A stretch of DNA of 64,000 nt from Olivibacter jilunii (GCF_900607235.1 NZ_LR027848.1:124001-188000), one strand, 5' to 3'; positions 38,575-47,241 are shown, counted from the stretch's first letter. The notes: generated by a model not told the origin, from the sequence alone. A program made the numbers and translations.

Positions 38575-40980
38575 TTAATGGGCGTATTTCCGCTTCCGTA
38601 TCCAGTGCTGTAATAGGCCAAAAAGAAATAGCAGCAATAGCGGTCCTCCTACATTGAGTATTTGCCAAAAAAGTTTATCATTCTTGATGAGCAACTTATC
38701 CAACAAACGAAGTTTCACTTCTTTTTCACGTAAGGCAATAATTCCGCTTTCATCATTTAAATAATCAACCATATTCAGCAGCAAGGTCTTATTGCCATAC
38801 TGCTGTTGTGTAGCGCGGTCCCAACCTAAGCTATAGGGCATACGTTCTTGTTGATTGATCTCATTTTTAAGTATGTTACCGTCCGACAACACAATCATCT
38901 TACCGGACAATTGCGGGCTTTGCTGCCGACAGCTGAATGTATCAACAAGCGGTTCGGGAACGGGTCTGTTTTTAAACACTGAAGGAAACGCTCCTTCCAG
39001 TACCACGCCCACAGGATAGCCGGTACTCCTAAAATCTTCCGGCTTCGGATTTTGTGAAACCATATCAAGCGAAATTAGTGTCGGTACATTAAGCGCCTTA
39101 CTAAAGGGAGACGAACGCAGGATAATCTCTTTCTTGATATTGACGGCCGGCAATGTGTCAACCGTTCCCGAAAATTCACTACGTATGCCATCAATATTCT
39201 TTATAATCGGATGGGTAGCCTTCGGCACCAAAATAGGATAAAACAACCAGGGAACAAGCTGAAATTGATCGGCCCCTCCTACTTCACCAACCCGAAGCGG
39301 AATCTGTGCGCAATTGAGATCAGCTATCAAATTATAGTTCAGCCGCACACCGTATTTAAAGAGCATGTCATCTAAATTGAGCGACCGGGCTACTGCCACT
39401 TGATTGCCTGAGTTCCGCATACTGTCCAATTCGACCTGCGTCTGATTAACGGCCCACAAGACCTTGCCACCATGTTGCACAAAATAGTCAATTTTAAATT
39501 TATGAAGCTCGGGAAAAGCCTTTTGTGGCTTGGCTACCACCATCACCTTGATCTGTTTTAACGTTTCGAAAGAAATCGAATCTAAATTTAACCGGCCCAC
39601 CTGATAGGTGATTCCCAAACTATGCATTGCATCATAAACCTGTAGATCGTTCAGCTCACCATGCCCTTCAGTGAAAGCGACTATCGGCTTTCCACCGGAA
39701 GTTATTTTCTTAATACCGTTGATGAACGTGTACTCCAGATTCTGAACAGAATTATTCAATACATCTTCGGGATTAATAAATCGATTATTCTGCAAAAGCT
39801 GCACCGGTAGTTCCTCATCACCATACATCAATACCGCTACGGGGAAAATCGTTTTCTGTGACAACCCCTCGCTTGTTTTGACACTGAGATTGGTAGGCTC
39901 TATACCACGTGCAGCCAAAGCCTCTACATACGATTGTTCTTGTCCGCCGCTTTCGCTCAACGGGTTGATAAAAGTATATTTGATTTGCCCTCCTGCATAG
40001 GCTTTTAGATCGGCCAACATGTCTTTAGTAGCTCCTTTTAGCCGTTGGAATCCGGCAGGTAATTCGCCCTCTAAAAAGACAACTACGCGAAGGTCGTCCG
40101 TTAATGACCGCAACACATCTTTGGAAACCTCTGATAGCGTATACCTTTTTTCGCTGGTAAAATCTAGCCTGAAAAAATTATAATTGGCAAGAAAATTGAC
40201 ACCCAACAAGGCAACAAGTAGTAAAATGATTCCCTTCAGCTGCCCCCAAACTGTTTTTCTGCCTCTTTCGATAAAAAGATAGGTCAGTAAGAGAAATAGG
40301 GCGCTGAAACTTATAAAAAAGCAAAAATCGCGGAGATCGAGTACCCCACGACTAACCGAATCGTAATGAGCGAGTATGCCTAAATAAGTAAAGGCTTCCG
40401 AGAGGGCACTATCAACAAACAAAGTGGACAAATAATCAAACCCGATAAAGAGGGTGAAACACAAAAAGGCGCTTAGCAAAAAGGCGACTACCGCGTTGGT
40501 GCAAACGGCTGAGATAAAGATTCCAATCGCGCAAAATGCAGCTCCCAGCAAGAAGAGTCCGATATAGGAACCAATAACGGCCCCGGTATCGATATTGCCA
40601 ACCGGAGCACCTAAATAATAAATGCTTATATAATAAACACCGGTTGGTAAAATGGCCATAGTGACAATAAGTAAACAGCTTGCATATTTAGCGAGGATGA
40701 GCTGCCAATAACTTATGGGCTTTGTCATCAACCATTCGTAGGTACCCTCTTCCCGCTCTCCTGCAATAGCCCGCATGGTAATGGCGGGGATCAGAAACAT
40801 AAAGATATAGGGAGCTATAGAAAAAAAACCGGTTAGGGTGGCATATCCATATTCCGGAACGCTCGTTTCGGGAAAGACCCAAAGAAAGAGACCTGATACC
40901 ACTAAAAAAAGCGCAATGGTTAAATAGCCAACGAGTGAATGAAAAAAAATAGAAACGTCTTTTATCAGAATGCTGAACAC
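38575..40980 (-). CDS. gldG: GldF-GldG fusion, ABC-type membrane protein
   Basis: This 801-residue protein joins two components that are separate in Flavobacterium. Residues 1-240 are the GldF-type ABC-2 permease with six membrane spans (LTIALFLVVSGLFLWVF, SIAPYIFMFLIPAITMR with REEGTYEWLMTKPISYWQL). Residues 245-770 are the GldG-type part: a membrane anchor, LDFTSEKRYTLSEVSKDVL, and a periplasmic ABC-type-unknown domain with FTEGHGELN. A final span (GGPLLLLFLFGLLQHWI) precedes a basic tail. With GldA it should form an ABC transporter, which in flavobacteria is needed for gliding; the function in non-gliding relatives is uncertain. An outer-membrane barrel gene separates it from gldA. Confidence 0.92.
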   Translation of the reverse strand: MFSILIKDVSIFFHSLVGYLTIALFLVVSGLFLWVFPETSVPEYGYATLTGFFSIAPYIFMFLIPAITMRAIAGEREEGTYEWLMTKPISYWQLILAKYASCLLIVTMAILPTGVYYISIYYLGAPVGNIDTGAVIGSYIGLFLLGAAFCAIGIFISAVCTNAVVAFLLSAFLCFTLFIGFDYLSTLFVDSALSEAFTYLGILAHYDSVSRGVLDLRDFCFFISFSALFLLLTYLFIERGRKTVWGQLKGIILLLVALLGVNFLANYNFFRLDFTSEKRYTLSEVSKDVLRSLTDDLRVVVFLEGELPAGFQRLKGATKDMLADLKAYAGGQIKYTFINPLSESGGQEQSYVEALAARGIEPTNLSVKTSEGLSQKTIFPVAVLMYGDEELPVQLLQNNRFINPEDVLNNSVQNLEYTFINGIKKITSGGKPIVAFTEGHGELNDLQVYDAMHSLGITYQVGRLNLDSISFETLKQIKVMVVAKPQKAFPELHKFKIDYFVQHGGKVLWAVNQTQVELDSMRNSGNQVAVARSLNLDDMLFKYGVRLNYNLIADLNCAQIPLRVGEVGGADQFQLVPWLFYPILVPKATHPIIKNIDGIRSEFSGTVDTLPAVNIKKEIILRSSPFSKALNVPTLISLDMVSQNPKPEDFRSTGYPVGVVLEGAFPSVFKNRPVPEPLVDTFSCRQQSPQLSGKMIVLSDGNILKNEINQQERMPYSLGWDRATQQQYGNKTLLLNMVDYLNDESGIIALREKEVKLRLLDKLLIKNDKLFWQILNVGGPLLLLFLFGLLQHWIRKRKYAH

Positions 40981-41054
40981 GGATTCACGATTTATTTGTA
41001 GGTCTCGAAGTTACAAAAAAGCGCTAAAAACGGGAATGTGGTCGAAATTAAAAA

Positions 41055-41090
41055 CAAAAAAGAGGAAGCCCGTGGTTCGGAGCCTCCTCT
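41055..41090 (-). terminator. Rho-independent terminator of the outer-membrane barrel gene
   Basis: AGAGGAAGC (41061-41069) pairs with GCCTCCTCT (41082-41090) with one mismatch. On the minus strand it is followed by a U-run (complement of 41055-41060). It lies 22 bp after the barrel gene's stop and separates it from gldFG. Confidence 0.85.
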
Positions 41091-41112
41091 TCTTGTTCAT
41101 GTTAAGTGCTTT

Positions 41113-41700
41113 TTATCGGTTACCTTGTCCAGGAAGATAAATTTGGAAACCCAAATTAAACCCTAAACCATTTTGTGCCTGAGCGCTCGCATTGTTGGCC
41201 TTTGAATAATTATACCCTACAACTGCTTCCAATGCAACACTTCTCGTAATAAAGTGCGCATAACCTAAACCAACTCCGGCAGCAAAGGTTACATCACTTC
41301 CGTTATTAGCCCCTGCAATACCTACTTCTCCCTGACCAAAGAAACGTCCGGTAGCAGACGAACCTTCCGGGAAAAAGTAGCGAACAAAGGGAGCTACTCC
41401 ATAAGTCCAAATATCATCAGCATCTTTTACTGACTGGAATCCACCATTGAGTGATAAACCAATAGCTATACCGTCAGAAACAAAATAACCGGCTCGCGGG
41501 TTAATATTGACATTGAAAGATTCGCCTTCAAAACTATAGCCCATGGATCCTAAGCTTCCGCCAACCATCCAGTTACCTTTCTGTATAGGAACCATACCTA
41601 CACTTTCAGACATCTGTGGCTTGTTTACGTCCACGTTTTGGGCTTTTAGCCCTAGGAAACTTCCTAATACTAATGCAGAGAATAAAAATACACGCTTCAT
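41113..41700 (-). CDS. Outer membrane beta-barrel protein (porin-family, OmpA/OmpW-like small barrel)
   Basis: This is a 195-residue predicted outer-membrane protein. I use the ATG at 41700 (MKRVFLFSALVLGSFLGLKAQ) with signal-peptidase cleavage after about residue 21; the longer frame starts at TTG. The mature part alternates hydrophobic and polar residues in about eight strands (YFVSDGIAIGLSLNGG, FVRYFFPEGSSATG, GLGYAHFITRSVALEAVVGY) and ends with GLGFNLGFQIYLPG and the aromatic-poor tail GNR. It is a generic Bacteroidota barrel with no assigned substrate. It sits between gldA and gldFG and has its own terminator, so it is probably a later insertion into, or independent unit within, the gld region. 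Confidence 0.85.
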   Translation of the reverse strand: MKRVFLFSALVLGSFLGLKAQNVDVNKPQMSESVGMVPIQKGNWMVGGSLGSMGYSFEGESFNVNINPRAGYFVSDGIAIGLSLNGGFQSVKDADDIWTYGVAPFVRYFFPEGSSATGRFFGQGEVGIAGANNGSDVTFAAGVGLGYAHFITRSVALEAVVGYNYSKANNASAQAQNGLGFNLGFQIYLPGQGNR

Positions 41701-41799
41701 AGTTTTCAATTGTTAATTATCTAATTTGTTAATTGTTACTAGGTAATTAACATAAAACATGCCATAATGTTTTTTTGAAAACCGTTCGCTTTAAAAATA

Positions 41800-42507
41800 T
41801 TATTTGGTCAAATCGTAAAACACTTGCTCTAAGTTCTTGTTTTCGAACATCTCAGGCCTTTTTTCAATTGAAAAGTTTCCTACTAGCTTTCCTTTATTAA
41901 TAAAAATTACCTCTTGGCAAATGGCCTCTACTTCCTGCATTATGTGTGTGGATAAGACTACAACCTTTTCCTGCCCCAATAAACGGATCAAATTTCTGAT
42001 TTCATGCAATTGGTTTGGATCCAACCCCGCCGTCGGCTCATCCAAAATTAACACGGGTGGATTATGCAATAAGGTTTGCGCAATCCCCAAACGCTGCTTA
42101 TATCCCTTCGACAACTGTTTGATTTTTTTCTGCTGCTCGTCTCCTAAACCTACCATATCAATAACTTCTTCTATACGTTTAGATAAGTTAGGTAAGCGAT
42201 ATAGCTTCCCGGTATATTGCAAGCTCTCGCGAACATACATACTTCCATATAAAGGGTTATTTTCCGGCAGATAGCCTAGTAAACGTTTTGCTTCATATTC
42301 TTTTTCCTGCACATCGATCCCGTGAATGCTTACACTTCCTGTAGAAGGCCTGATAAATCCGGTAATCATTTTCATTGTAGTCGATTTCCCGGCCCCATTG
42401 GGACCTAAAAATCCAACGACCTTTGCTTCCTCGATACCGAAGGAGATATCATTGACGGCTACTTGATTTCCAAATGTTTTGGTGAGGTTCTTGACCGCTA
42501 GCAACAT
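41800..42507 (-). CDS. gldA: Gliding-motility ABC transporter ATP-binding protein GldA
   Basis: This is the ATPase of the Gld ABC transporter, partner of the fused GldF-GldG protein. I use the ATG at 42507 (MLLAVKNLTKTFGNQVAV), giving 235 residues; the longer frame starts at TTG and would overlap the upstream gene. Walker A is GPNGAGKST at 35-43, the Q-loop is LPENNPLYGSM, the signature LSKGYKQRLGIAQ, Walker B LILDEPTAGLD and the switch His in LSTHIMQEV. All catalytic parts are intact. It follows a GDPD lipoprotein gene after 20 bp and is probably co-transcribed with it. Confidence 0.93.
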   Translation of the reverse strand: MLLAVKNLTKTFGNQVAVNDISFGIEEAKVVGFLGPNGAGKSTTMKMITGFIRPSTGSVSIHGIDVQEKEYEAKRLLGYLPENNPLYGSMYVRESLQYTGKLYRLPNLSKRIEEVIDMVGLGDEQQKKIKQLSKGYKQRLGIAQTLLHNPPVLILDEPTAGLDPNQLHEIRNLIRLLGQEKVVVLSTHIMQEVEAICQEVIFINKGKLVGNFSIEKRPEMFENKNLEQVFYDLTK

Positions 42508-42527
42508 AGCAACTAAATTTTCAGTTA

Positions 42528-43454
42528 TCAATAAGCCCGAATCTGATGATCTTTACGGTATTTTGCCAGTTGCACGCCTGCTTCATTATGCCGATCGGTG
42601 GATAAAATATCGGCACCTCGTTCTATAAGTTGATAGTAAAGGCCATCACCCCGACTTTCCGCCCGTTTATCCAAGTTGCCCATAGTTCCTAATATACACA
42701 TAATCCCGTGCTCATGCAACCGCTTATATAAGGATGGCTCGGGCTCACTGACGCCTACAAAGGCGAGCAATCTGTTATCGGGAATACCGTAATCGTTCAA
42801 TCGCAACAAATCATCCATCTTTCGGATACTGGCCGATATCATCAAATCAGGAGCCAGTTGATGTACCTGAGCCGCTTGGGTGGCATTGTAGGTGATGATA
42901 ACGGAGTAAGAGGCCGCCTGATGACGCTTGACAGCGTCCACTACCAAATCCATCGGCACGCCTCTTTTTATATCCAACGTAAAGATTACTTTTCCCTTTC
43001 CCCACTTCAACACATCATCCAGTGTAGGAATTTTAAAGGATGTAACCTTACCTTCATTGTCTTTTAATTTTAGTGCCTTAAGTTCGGCCAAGGTATGATT
43101 GCTAAGCAACCCCTTGCCCGTCGTTGTACGATCTAGTTTATCATCGTGCATCATCACCAAAACGGAGTCTTTCGTTAACGCAATATCACATTCGATGATT
43201 AGCGGTTGTTTATTAGCACTATGTTGAAATGTTTCAATGGCATTTTCAGGATATCCCGGCTCGGGCCCACCGCGGTGTGCACTAACAAGGGGTACACGTC
43301 GATCACTATAGGTCATAAACCTATACAAGTCCTCAACTGAAGAAAGTGCTATTTTAGAAGCCTCACTGTAACCGTTGCCTGTCGCCTCCGTTAATGAGCA
43401 AGCGCTTATACCGATGCTCAGTAACCATAATAAACTTAAATATAACCGCTTCAT
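42528..43454 (-). CDS. Glycerophosphodiester phosphodiesterase-family lipoprotein
   Basis: This is a predicted exported lipoprotein of 308 residues cleaving glycerophosphodiesters to glycerol-3-phosphate and an alcohol. The ATG at 43454 opens a lipoprotein signal (MKRLYLSLLWLLSIGISAC, Cys at residue 19); an upstream frame lies beyond the promoter. The catalytic motifs of the GDPD TIM barrel are present: SAHRGGPEPGYPENAIETF with the catalytic His, IECDIALTKDSVLVMMHDDK with Glu, Asp and His, and LDRTTTGKG. It probably acts at the inner or outer membrane on phospholipid breakdown products. gldA follows after 20 bp. Confidence 0.92.
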   Translation of the reverse strand: MKRLYLSLLWLLSIGISACSLTEATGNGYSEASKIALSSVEDLYRFMTYSDRRVPLVSAHRGGPEPGYPENAIETFQHSANKQPLIIECDIALTKDSVLVMMHDDKLDRTTTGKGLLSNHTLAELKALKLKDNEGKVTSFKIPTLDDVLKWGKGKVIFTLDIKRGVPMDLVVDAVKRHQAASYSVIITYNATQAAQVHQLAPDLMISASIRKMDDLLRLNDYGIPDNRLLAFVGVSEPEPSLYKRLHEHGIMCILGTMGNLDKRAESRGDGLYYQLIERGADILSTDRHNEAGVQLAKYRKDHQIRAY

Positions 43455-43486
43455 GAAATTTTGTGATGCTGCTCGATTTGATCCTA

Positions 43487-43517
43487 CAAAGCTATTGACA
43501 AACACCTTGTAAAACAA
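43487..43517 (-). promoter_or_regulatory. Putative promoter of the GDPD-gldA unit
   Basis: TAGCTTTG on the minus strand (complement of 43487-43494) is a perfect TAnnTTTG, with GTTG about 20 bases upstream as a weak -33. It gives a leader of about 30 nt to ATG 43454 and argues against the longer frame starting at 43520. Confidence 0.55.
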
Positions 43518-43658
43518 CACTTCGCTTTCTTTTCTTATAATATGAACGCCATATTCTTATAAAACAAAAAAGTGTTTCCTATCTGAAGGGCTTAAAGGAA
43601 TTAAAGCGATTTCCCGGATAGGAATTTAATTTATAGCGAAAAATAAAAGAATTTTGTA

Positions 43659-43666
43659 TAGGTTTG
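43659..43666 (+). promoter_or_regulatory. -7 element upstream of glyS
   Basis: TAGGTTTG is a perfect TAnnTTTG. No TTTG is found 19-21 bp upstream. Transcription from here would begin just before a 22-codon upstream ORF and include a leader of about 120 nt before glyS. Confidence 0.45.
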
Positions 43667-43674
43667 TCTCTGCT

Positions 43675-43743
43675 ATGGAAAACGACAAGAGAACGATAGC
43701 TCAACCTGTTAAAATCCGTTTAAATTTATTTCAAAAGAAATAA
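43675..43743 (+). CDS. Possible 22-codon upstream ORF in the glyS leader
   Basis: An ATG 8 bases after the -7 element opens MENDKRTIAQPVKIRLNLF..., 22 residues ending at TAA 43741-43743. It is basic and has no glycine codons, so it is not a classical Gly attenuator peptide. The stop codon abuts a 7-bp hairpin (43744-43764), and glyS begins 49 bp after the stop. Translation is unproven; chance occurrence is quite possible. Confidence 0.25.
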   Translation: MENDKRTIAQPVKIRLNLFQKK

Positions 43744-43764
43744 GAGCTGTCGCTTTAACAGCTC
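43744..43764 (+). promoter_or_regulatory. Hairpin in the glyS leader
   Basis: GAGCTGT (43744-43750) and ACAGCTC (43758-43764) enclose CGCTTTA. It stands 28 bp before the glyS ATG and directly after the stop of the small upstream ORF. There is no U-run. No T-box sequence is recognised. Confidence 0.45.
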
Positions 43765-43792
43765 GTTTCGACGCTTATATAAAAAGGTAAGA

Positions 43793-45259
43793 ATGAAGAC
43801 TAACGACGAACTTTTTAAAAATGTTATATCACATGCAAAGGAATATGGTTTTGTATTCCCTTCCAGTGAAATCTACGATGGTTTAAGTGCCGTGTACGAT
43901 TACGGCCAATTAGGGGCTGAGTTGAAAAACAATATTAAAACCTATTGGTGGAAGGCTATGGTGCAGTTAAATGAGAATATTGTAGGGATAGATTCGGCTA
44001 TTTTTATGCATCCTAAAATATGGAAAGCTTCCGGCCATGTTGATGGTTTTAACGATCCGATGATTGATAACAAAGATTCAAAAAAACGTTACCGGGCAGA
44101 TCAGCTAATTGAAGATAAAATAGCACGGTATGAAAAGGATGGTAAAACCGATAAAGCGGCGAAACTCCAAGCCGATCTAGATGCTGCCTTAAACAGCGAT
44201 GATTTAGGTCGACTAAAATCCATCATTGAAGAACATGAAATTGCCTGCCCCGTTTCGGGAACGAAAAATTGGACCGAGGTCCGTCAGTTTAATTTAATGT
44301 TCAGTACGCAAATGGGTGCTATGGCCGATGGGTCTGAGGAGGTGTATCTTCGCCCGGAAACCGCGCAAGGTATTTTCGTCAATTTTCTGAATGTACAGAA
44401 AACCGGTAGGATGAAGATTCCTTTTGGTATCGCTCAAATCGGAAAAGCCTTCCGAAATGAAGTAATTGCTCGCCAGTTTATCATGCGTATGCGTGAATTT
44501 GAGCAAATGGAAATGCAATTTTTCGTTCGCCCGGGCACCGAGCTTGAGTGGTATAACCAATGGAAGGAAACACGTTTAAAGTGGCATTTAGCTTTAAAGC
44601 CGAATCCTTCGAAATACCGTTATCATGACCATGTAAAATTAGCACATTATGCCAATGCCGCAGTTGATATTGAATATGAATTCCCGTTCGGTTTCAAAGA
44701 AGTGGAAGGCATTCATTCCCGGACCGACTTTGATTTAAGTCAACATCAAACTTTTTCGGGAAAGAAACTGCAATATTTTGATCCGGAGATTAACCAGAAT
44801 TATGTTCCTTATGTTATTGAAACTTCCATTGGTTTGGATCGTATGTTCTTAACCATCCTTTGTAACGCTTATGAAGAGGAAGATTTGAGCACAGATGAAA
44901 AGCAGGATTCCCGCTCTGTATTACATCTTCATCCCGCGCTTGCCCCTATTAAAGCGGCGGTATTTCCCTTGACAAAAAAAGATGGCTTGCCTGAAAAAGC
45001 GAGGGAGGTAATGGATTTACTCAAAATCGACTATAATATTATTTACGAGGAGAAAGATGCGATCGGCAAACGCTATCGTCGGCAAGATGCGATTGGTACA
45101 CCAATCTGTATTACGGTAGATCATCAAAGTCTGCAAGATGATACTGTTACTATTCGGCATCGCGACAGCATGGAACAAGAGCGTGTAGCCATCAAAGACC
45201 TTGAAAAGTTATTGGACGGTATTGTTGGATGGAAACCTTTGCTACAAAGTTTGCTATAA
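43793..45259 (+). CDS. glyS: Glycyl-tRNA synthetase (single-chain, alpha2 type)
   Basis: This enzyme charges tRNA-Gly with glycine using ATP. It has 488 residues and is the homodimeric eukaryote/archaeon-like form, not the alpha2-beta2 GlyQ/GlyS pair. Class II motifs are visible: YDYGQLGAELKNNIKTYWW near residue 32, motif 2 FRNEVIARQFIMRMREFEQM near residues 222-241, RPETAQGIFVNFLNV near 183, and motif 3 in TSIGLDRMF near 343. The C-terminal anticodon-binding domain starts near residue 370. Preceded by a leader with a small ORF and a hairpin; followed by a strong bidirectional terminator shared with the convergent ndh. Confidence 0.98.
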   Translation: MKTNDELFKNVISHAKEYGFVFPSSEIYDGLSAVYDYGQLGAELKNNIKTYWWKAMVQLNENIVGIDSAIFMHPKIWKASGHVDGFNDPMIDNKDSKKRYRADQLIEDKIARYEKDGKTDKAAKLQADLDAALNSDDLGRLKSIIEEHEIACPVSGTKNWTEVRQFNLMFSTQMGAMADGSEEVYLRPETAQGIFVNFLNVQKTGRMKIPFGIAQIGKAFRNEVIARQFIMRMREFEQMEMQFFVRPGTELEWYNQWKETRLKWHLALKPNPSKYRYHDHVKLAHYANAAVDIEYEFPFGFKEVEGIHSRTDFDLSQHQTFSGKKLQYFDPEINQNYVPYVIETSIGLDRMFLTILCNAYEEEDLSTDEKQDSRSVLHLHPALAPIKAAVFPLTKKDGLPEKAREVMDLLKIDYNIIYEEKDAIGKRYRRQDAIGTPICITVDHQSLQDDTVTIRHRDSMEQERVAIKDLEKLLDGIVGWKPLLQSLL

Positions 45260-45274
45260 TATAATAGGCGTTCA

Positions 45275-45317
45275 TAAAAAAGCGTCCGTTTCAGTGCTGA
45301 AACGGACGCTTTTTTTA
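45275..45317. terminator. Bidirectional Rho-independent terminator (glyS / NADH dehydrogenase)
   Basis: A 14-bp perfect stem, AGCGTCCGTTTCAG (45281-45294) and CTGAAACGGACGCT (45297-45310), with A-run before and T-run after. It can stop transcription from both convergent genes. Confidence 0.95.
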
Positions 45318-45328
45318 TAAGAAGGAAA

Positions 45329-46624
45329 TTATTTTTTAACTTCTTCTACCATGGCGTCTTCGGTACTTTTGTGCTGATCAATAGGCCGAATAATTAGACG
45401 TAAACTTGGATTATTTGTTAAGAACGACCAGAACCAGCCGGTTACCAGCTTTATTTTATTGCGGAATCCGGCAATTGGTATAATGTGAATAAACAACCAA
45501 GTTAACCAGGCGAACCAACCGGTGAATGTAAATTTAGGTAAATCTACCACCGCTTTATTCTTGGTGATAATCGCCATGCTACCTTTATCATTGTATTTAA
45601 ATGCCTTCAAGGGTCGCTTTTCAACCATATTAACGAGGTTTTCTGCCAGCAGTTTTCCCTGTTGAATAGCAACTTGCGCCAATTGCGGGTGCCCATTAGG
45701 AAACGCGCTATCCGTTGTTTGCAAACAGATATCTCCGATAGCGAACACGTTATCCAAGCCTTTTACCCGGTTATATTCGTCCACCAAAATTCTTCTACCA
45801 CGACCAATCGCCTCTTTCGGTAAACCGGGTGCTTCTTTTGCAATGACACCTGATGACCAGATCAGTGTGTCGGTAGCGATGCTTGTTCCGTCAGCGAACA
45901 ACACCTTTCCATCTACGTAGTCTTTTACACCGGTGTTCAACTTTACTTCCACACCCATATCGCGCAGCACATCTAAAGCTTCTTGTTGTGACTTCTTACT
46001 CATCGGTCCTAATAACGTTGGCGCCATATCAACTAATACAATCCGCATTTTGCCATTCGGAGAAAATTCAGGGTACTCTTTCGCCAAAATTTTCTTATTC
46101 ATATAAGCTAACATACCCGCCAATTCAACCCCGGTTGGACCGCCTCCTGAAATAACGATTGTTGAAAACTTCTCACGTTCTTCATCATCATGTTCTTGGG
46201 CAGCACGCTCGCCATTGCGCAAAATGTGATTACGAAGATTGATCGCGTCGTCAATTGTTTTCATTGGTACGGCATGCTTCTCTACGTTGGCCATACCGAA
46301 ATAGTTAGTTTCGGTTCCCATCGCCAACACCAAGTAGTCATAAGACACTTTGCCTGACGTAGTGGTCACCACCTGGTTTTGGGTGTCAATATATTCCAAT
46401 CCTCCATAATGAAATCGAAAGTTGCGCGCACTACTGAACATTTTTCGAAACGGATAAGTAATAATCGATGTTTCAATAAAAGCAGTCGCTACCTGATAAA
46501 TTAGGGGAGGAAAGAAATGATAGTTATTTTTATCTATCAATGTAATGTTCAGGCTGCCGTCCTTTGACAATTGCTTGGCCAAATTCATCCCAGCAAAACC
46601 ACCGCCAACGATTACAATATTCAT
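45329..46624 (-). CDS. ndh: Type II NADH:quinone oxidoreductase (NDH-2)
   Basis: This is a peripheral inner-membrane flavoprotein that oxidises NADH and reduces the quinone without pumping protons. It has 431 residues. The FAD-binding motif VGGGFAGMNLAKQL is at residues 5-18, the NAD-binding motif ISGGGPTGVELAGML near 159, and the third FAD motif VFAIGDICLQ near 293. Between, IWSSGVIAKEAPGL is typical. The C-terminal segment (GWFAWLTWLFIHIIPIAG) is amphipathic/hydrophobic and should anchor the enzyme. It is convergent with glyS and shares its terminator. The upstream region has several overlapping TAnnTTTG-like elements. Confidence 0.93.
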   Translation of the reverse strand: MNIVIVGGGFAGMNLAKQLSKDGSLNITLIDKNNYHFFPPLIYQVATAFIETSIITYPFRKMFSSARNFRFHYGGLEYIDTQNQVVTTTSGKVSYDYLVLAMGTETNYFGMANVEKHAVPMKTIDDAINLRNHILRNGERAAQEHDDEEREKFSTIVISGGGPTGVELAGMLAYMNKKILAKEYPEFSPNGKMRIVLVDMAPTLLGPMSKKSQQEALDVLRDMGVEVKLNTGVKDYVDGKVLFADGTSIATDTLIWSSGVIAKEAPGLPKEAIGRGRRILVDEYNRVKGLDNVFAIGDICLQTTDSAFPNGHPQLAQVAIQQGKLLAENLVNMVEKRPLKAFKYNDKGSMAIITKNKAVVDLPKFTFTGWFAWLTWLFIHIIPIAGFRNKIKLVTGWFWSFLTNNPSLRLIIRPIDQHKSTEDAMVEEVKK

Positions 46625-46660
46625 AATATTAATTTTAAATGCCGATTCTTAAACGATGCG

Positions 46661-46696
46661 CAAAAGTGACAATTTTTAAGATGCTACGCAAAATTA
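46661..46696 (-). promoter_or_regulatory. Putative promoter(s) of the NDH-2 gene
   Basis: On the minus strand TTTG (complement of 46689-46692), 20 bases, then CACTTTTG (complement of 46661-46668), one base off TAnnTTTG. A second perfect TAATTTTG (complement of 46689-46696) overlaps the -33 and may be a separate -7 element. Confidence 0.45.
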
Positions 46697-47083
46697 TCTA
46701 CCTTTTTTATCGTCAAAAATACACGGACAAATATAGCATTAAATTTCAACAATAGTGTACAACAAACACTAAGAAAATAAAACGATATTCCGCGCAAATA
46801 CTTGATGGACAAAATCCATTGTTTTAAGCTAACAATTGGCCTTTTGTATTGTTTCGAGTGACACATATTCCACTATCGTGGCAGTCCGTGATCTCGACCG
46901 CAACGAAGTGTAATGGAAAGATTGATACGGATTGGTTCACATATCGATGTCTTGGCCCCCTGCCCTTCATCCAGCGCACTCTTCTCGACATAATGATTTG
47001 GAAAAGTGCTATTTTTTTCCTTCTGAAAATGAGCCTTCTAATTGATCAATTCGCTATAAGAAGCACAAAAAACAAAAAAATCG
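46697..47083. other. Intergenic region with a possible decayed palindromic repeat
   Basis: This stretch between the NDH-2 promoters and the tRNA-Asn promoter has no convincing gene. Near 46888-46996 it contains CTCGACCGCAACGAAGTG and, about 80 bp on, TTCTCGACATAATGA. These resemble from memory the ends of the abundant GTCATTTCGACCG-type palindromic repeats of Bacteroidota genomes, so this may be a degenerate copy. A 79-codon frame at 46849 runs across it and is probably an artefact of the repeat. Confidence 0.35.
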
Positions 47084-47114
47084 TTTGACAATTTAAAACA
47101 TTACCCTATATTTG
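47084..47114 (+). promoter_or_regulatory. Sigma-A promoter of tRNA-Asn
   Basis: TTTG (47084-47087), exactly 19 bases, then TATATTTG (47107-47114): a perfect Bacteroidota promoter. The 5' leader contains CACAAA/TTTGTG words (47126-47146) before the tRNA. Confidence 0.88.
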
Positions 47115-47167
47115 CATCGCAGTTCACAAAAGGACAATATTTGTGGACCGCAATAGCCAGAAAGCAC

Positions 47168-47241
47168 TCCTGAATAGCTCAGCTGGTTAGAGCATCTGAC
47201 TGTTAATCAGAGGGTCGCTGGTTCGAGCCCAGCTTCAGGAG
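47168..47241 (+). tRNA. tRNA-Asn (anticodon GTT)
   Basis: The cloverleaf is complete: acceptor TCCTGAA/TTCAGGA, D arm TAGCTCAGCTGGTTAGAGCA, anticodon stem TCTGA/TCAGA with loop CTGTTAA (anticodon GTT, Asn), T arm GCTGG-TTCGAGC-CCAGC, discriminator G. The following bases are CAAA, so the 3' CCA is not fully encoded and must be added by the nucleotidyltransferase. It is a single tRNA with its own perfect promoter and terminator. Confidence 0.97.

Noticed and set aside
43667-43792. T-box riboswitch before glyS.
   Set aside because: No T-box consensus, no specifier loop and no terminator/antiterminator pair; T-boxes are not expected in Bacteroidota.
46849-47088. 79-codon frame before tRNA-Asn.
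   Set aside because: No conserved motif; it runs over a possible decayed palindromic repeat and into the tRNA promoter.
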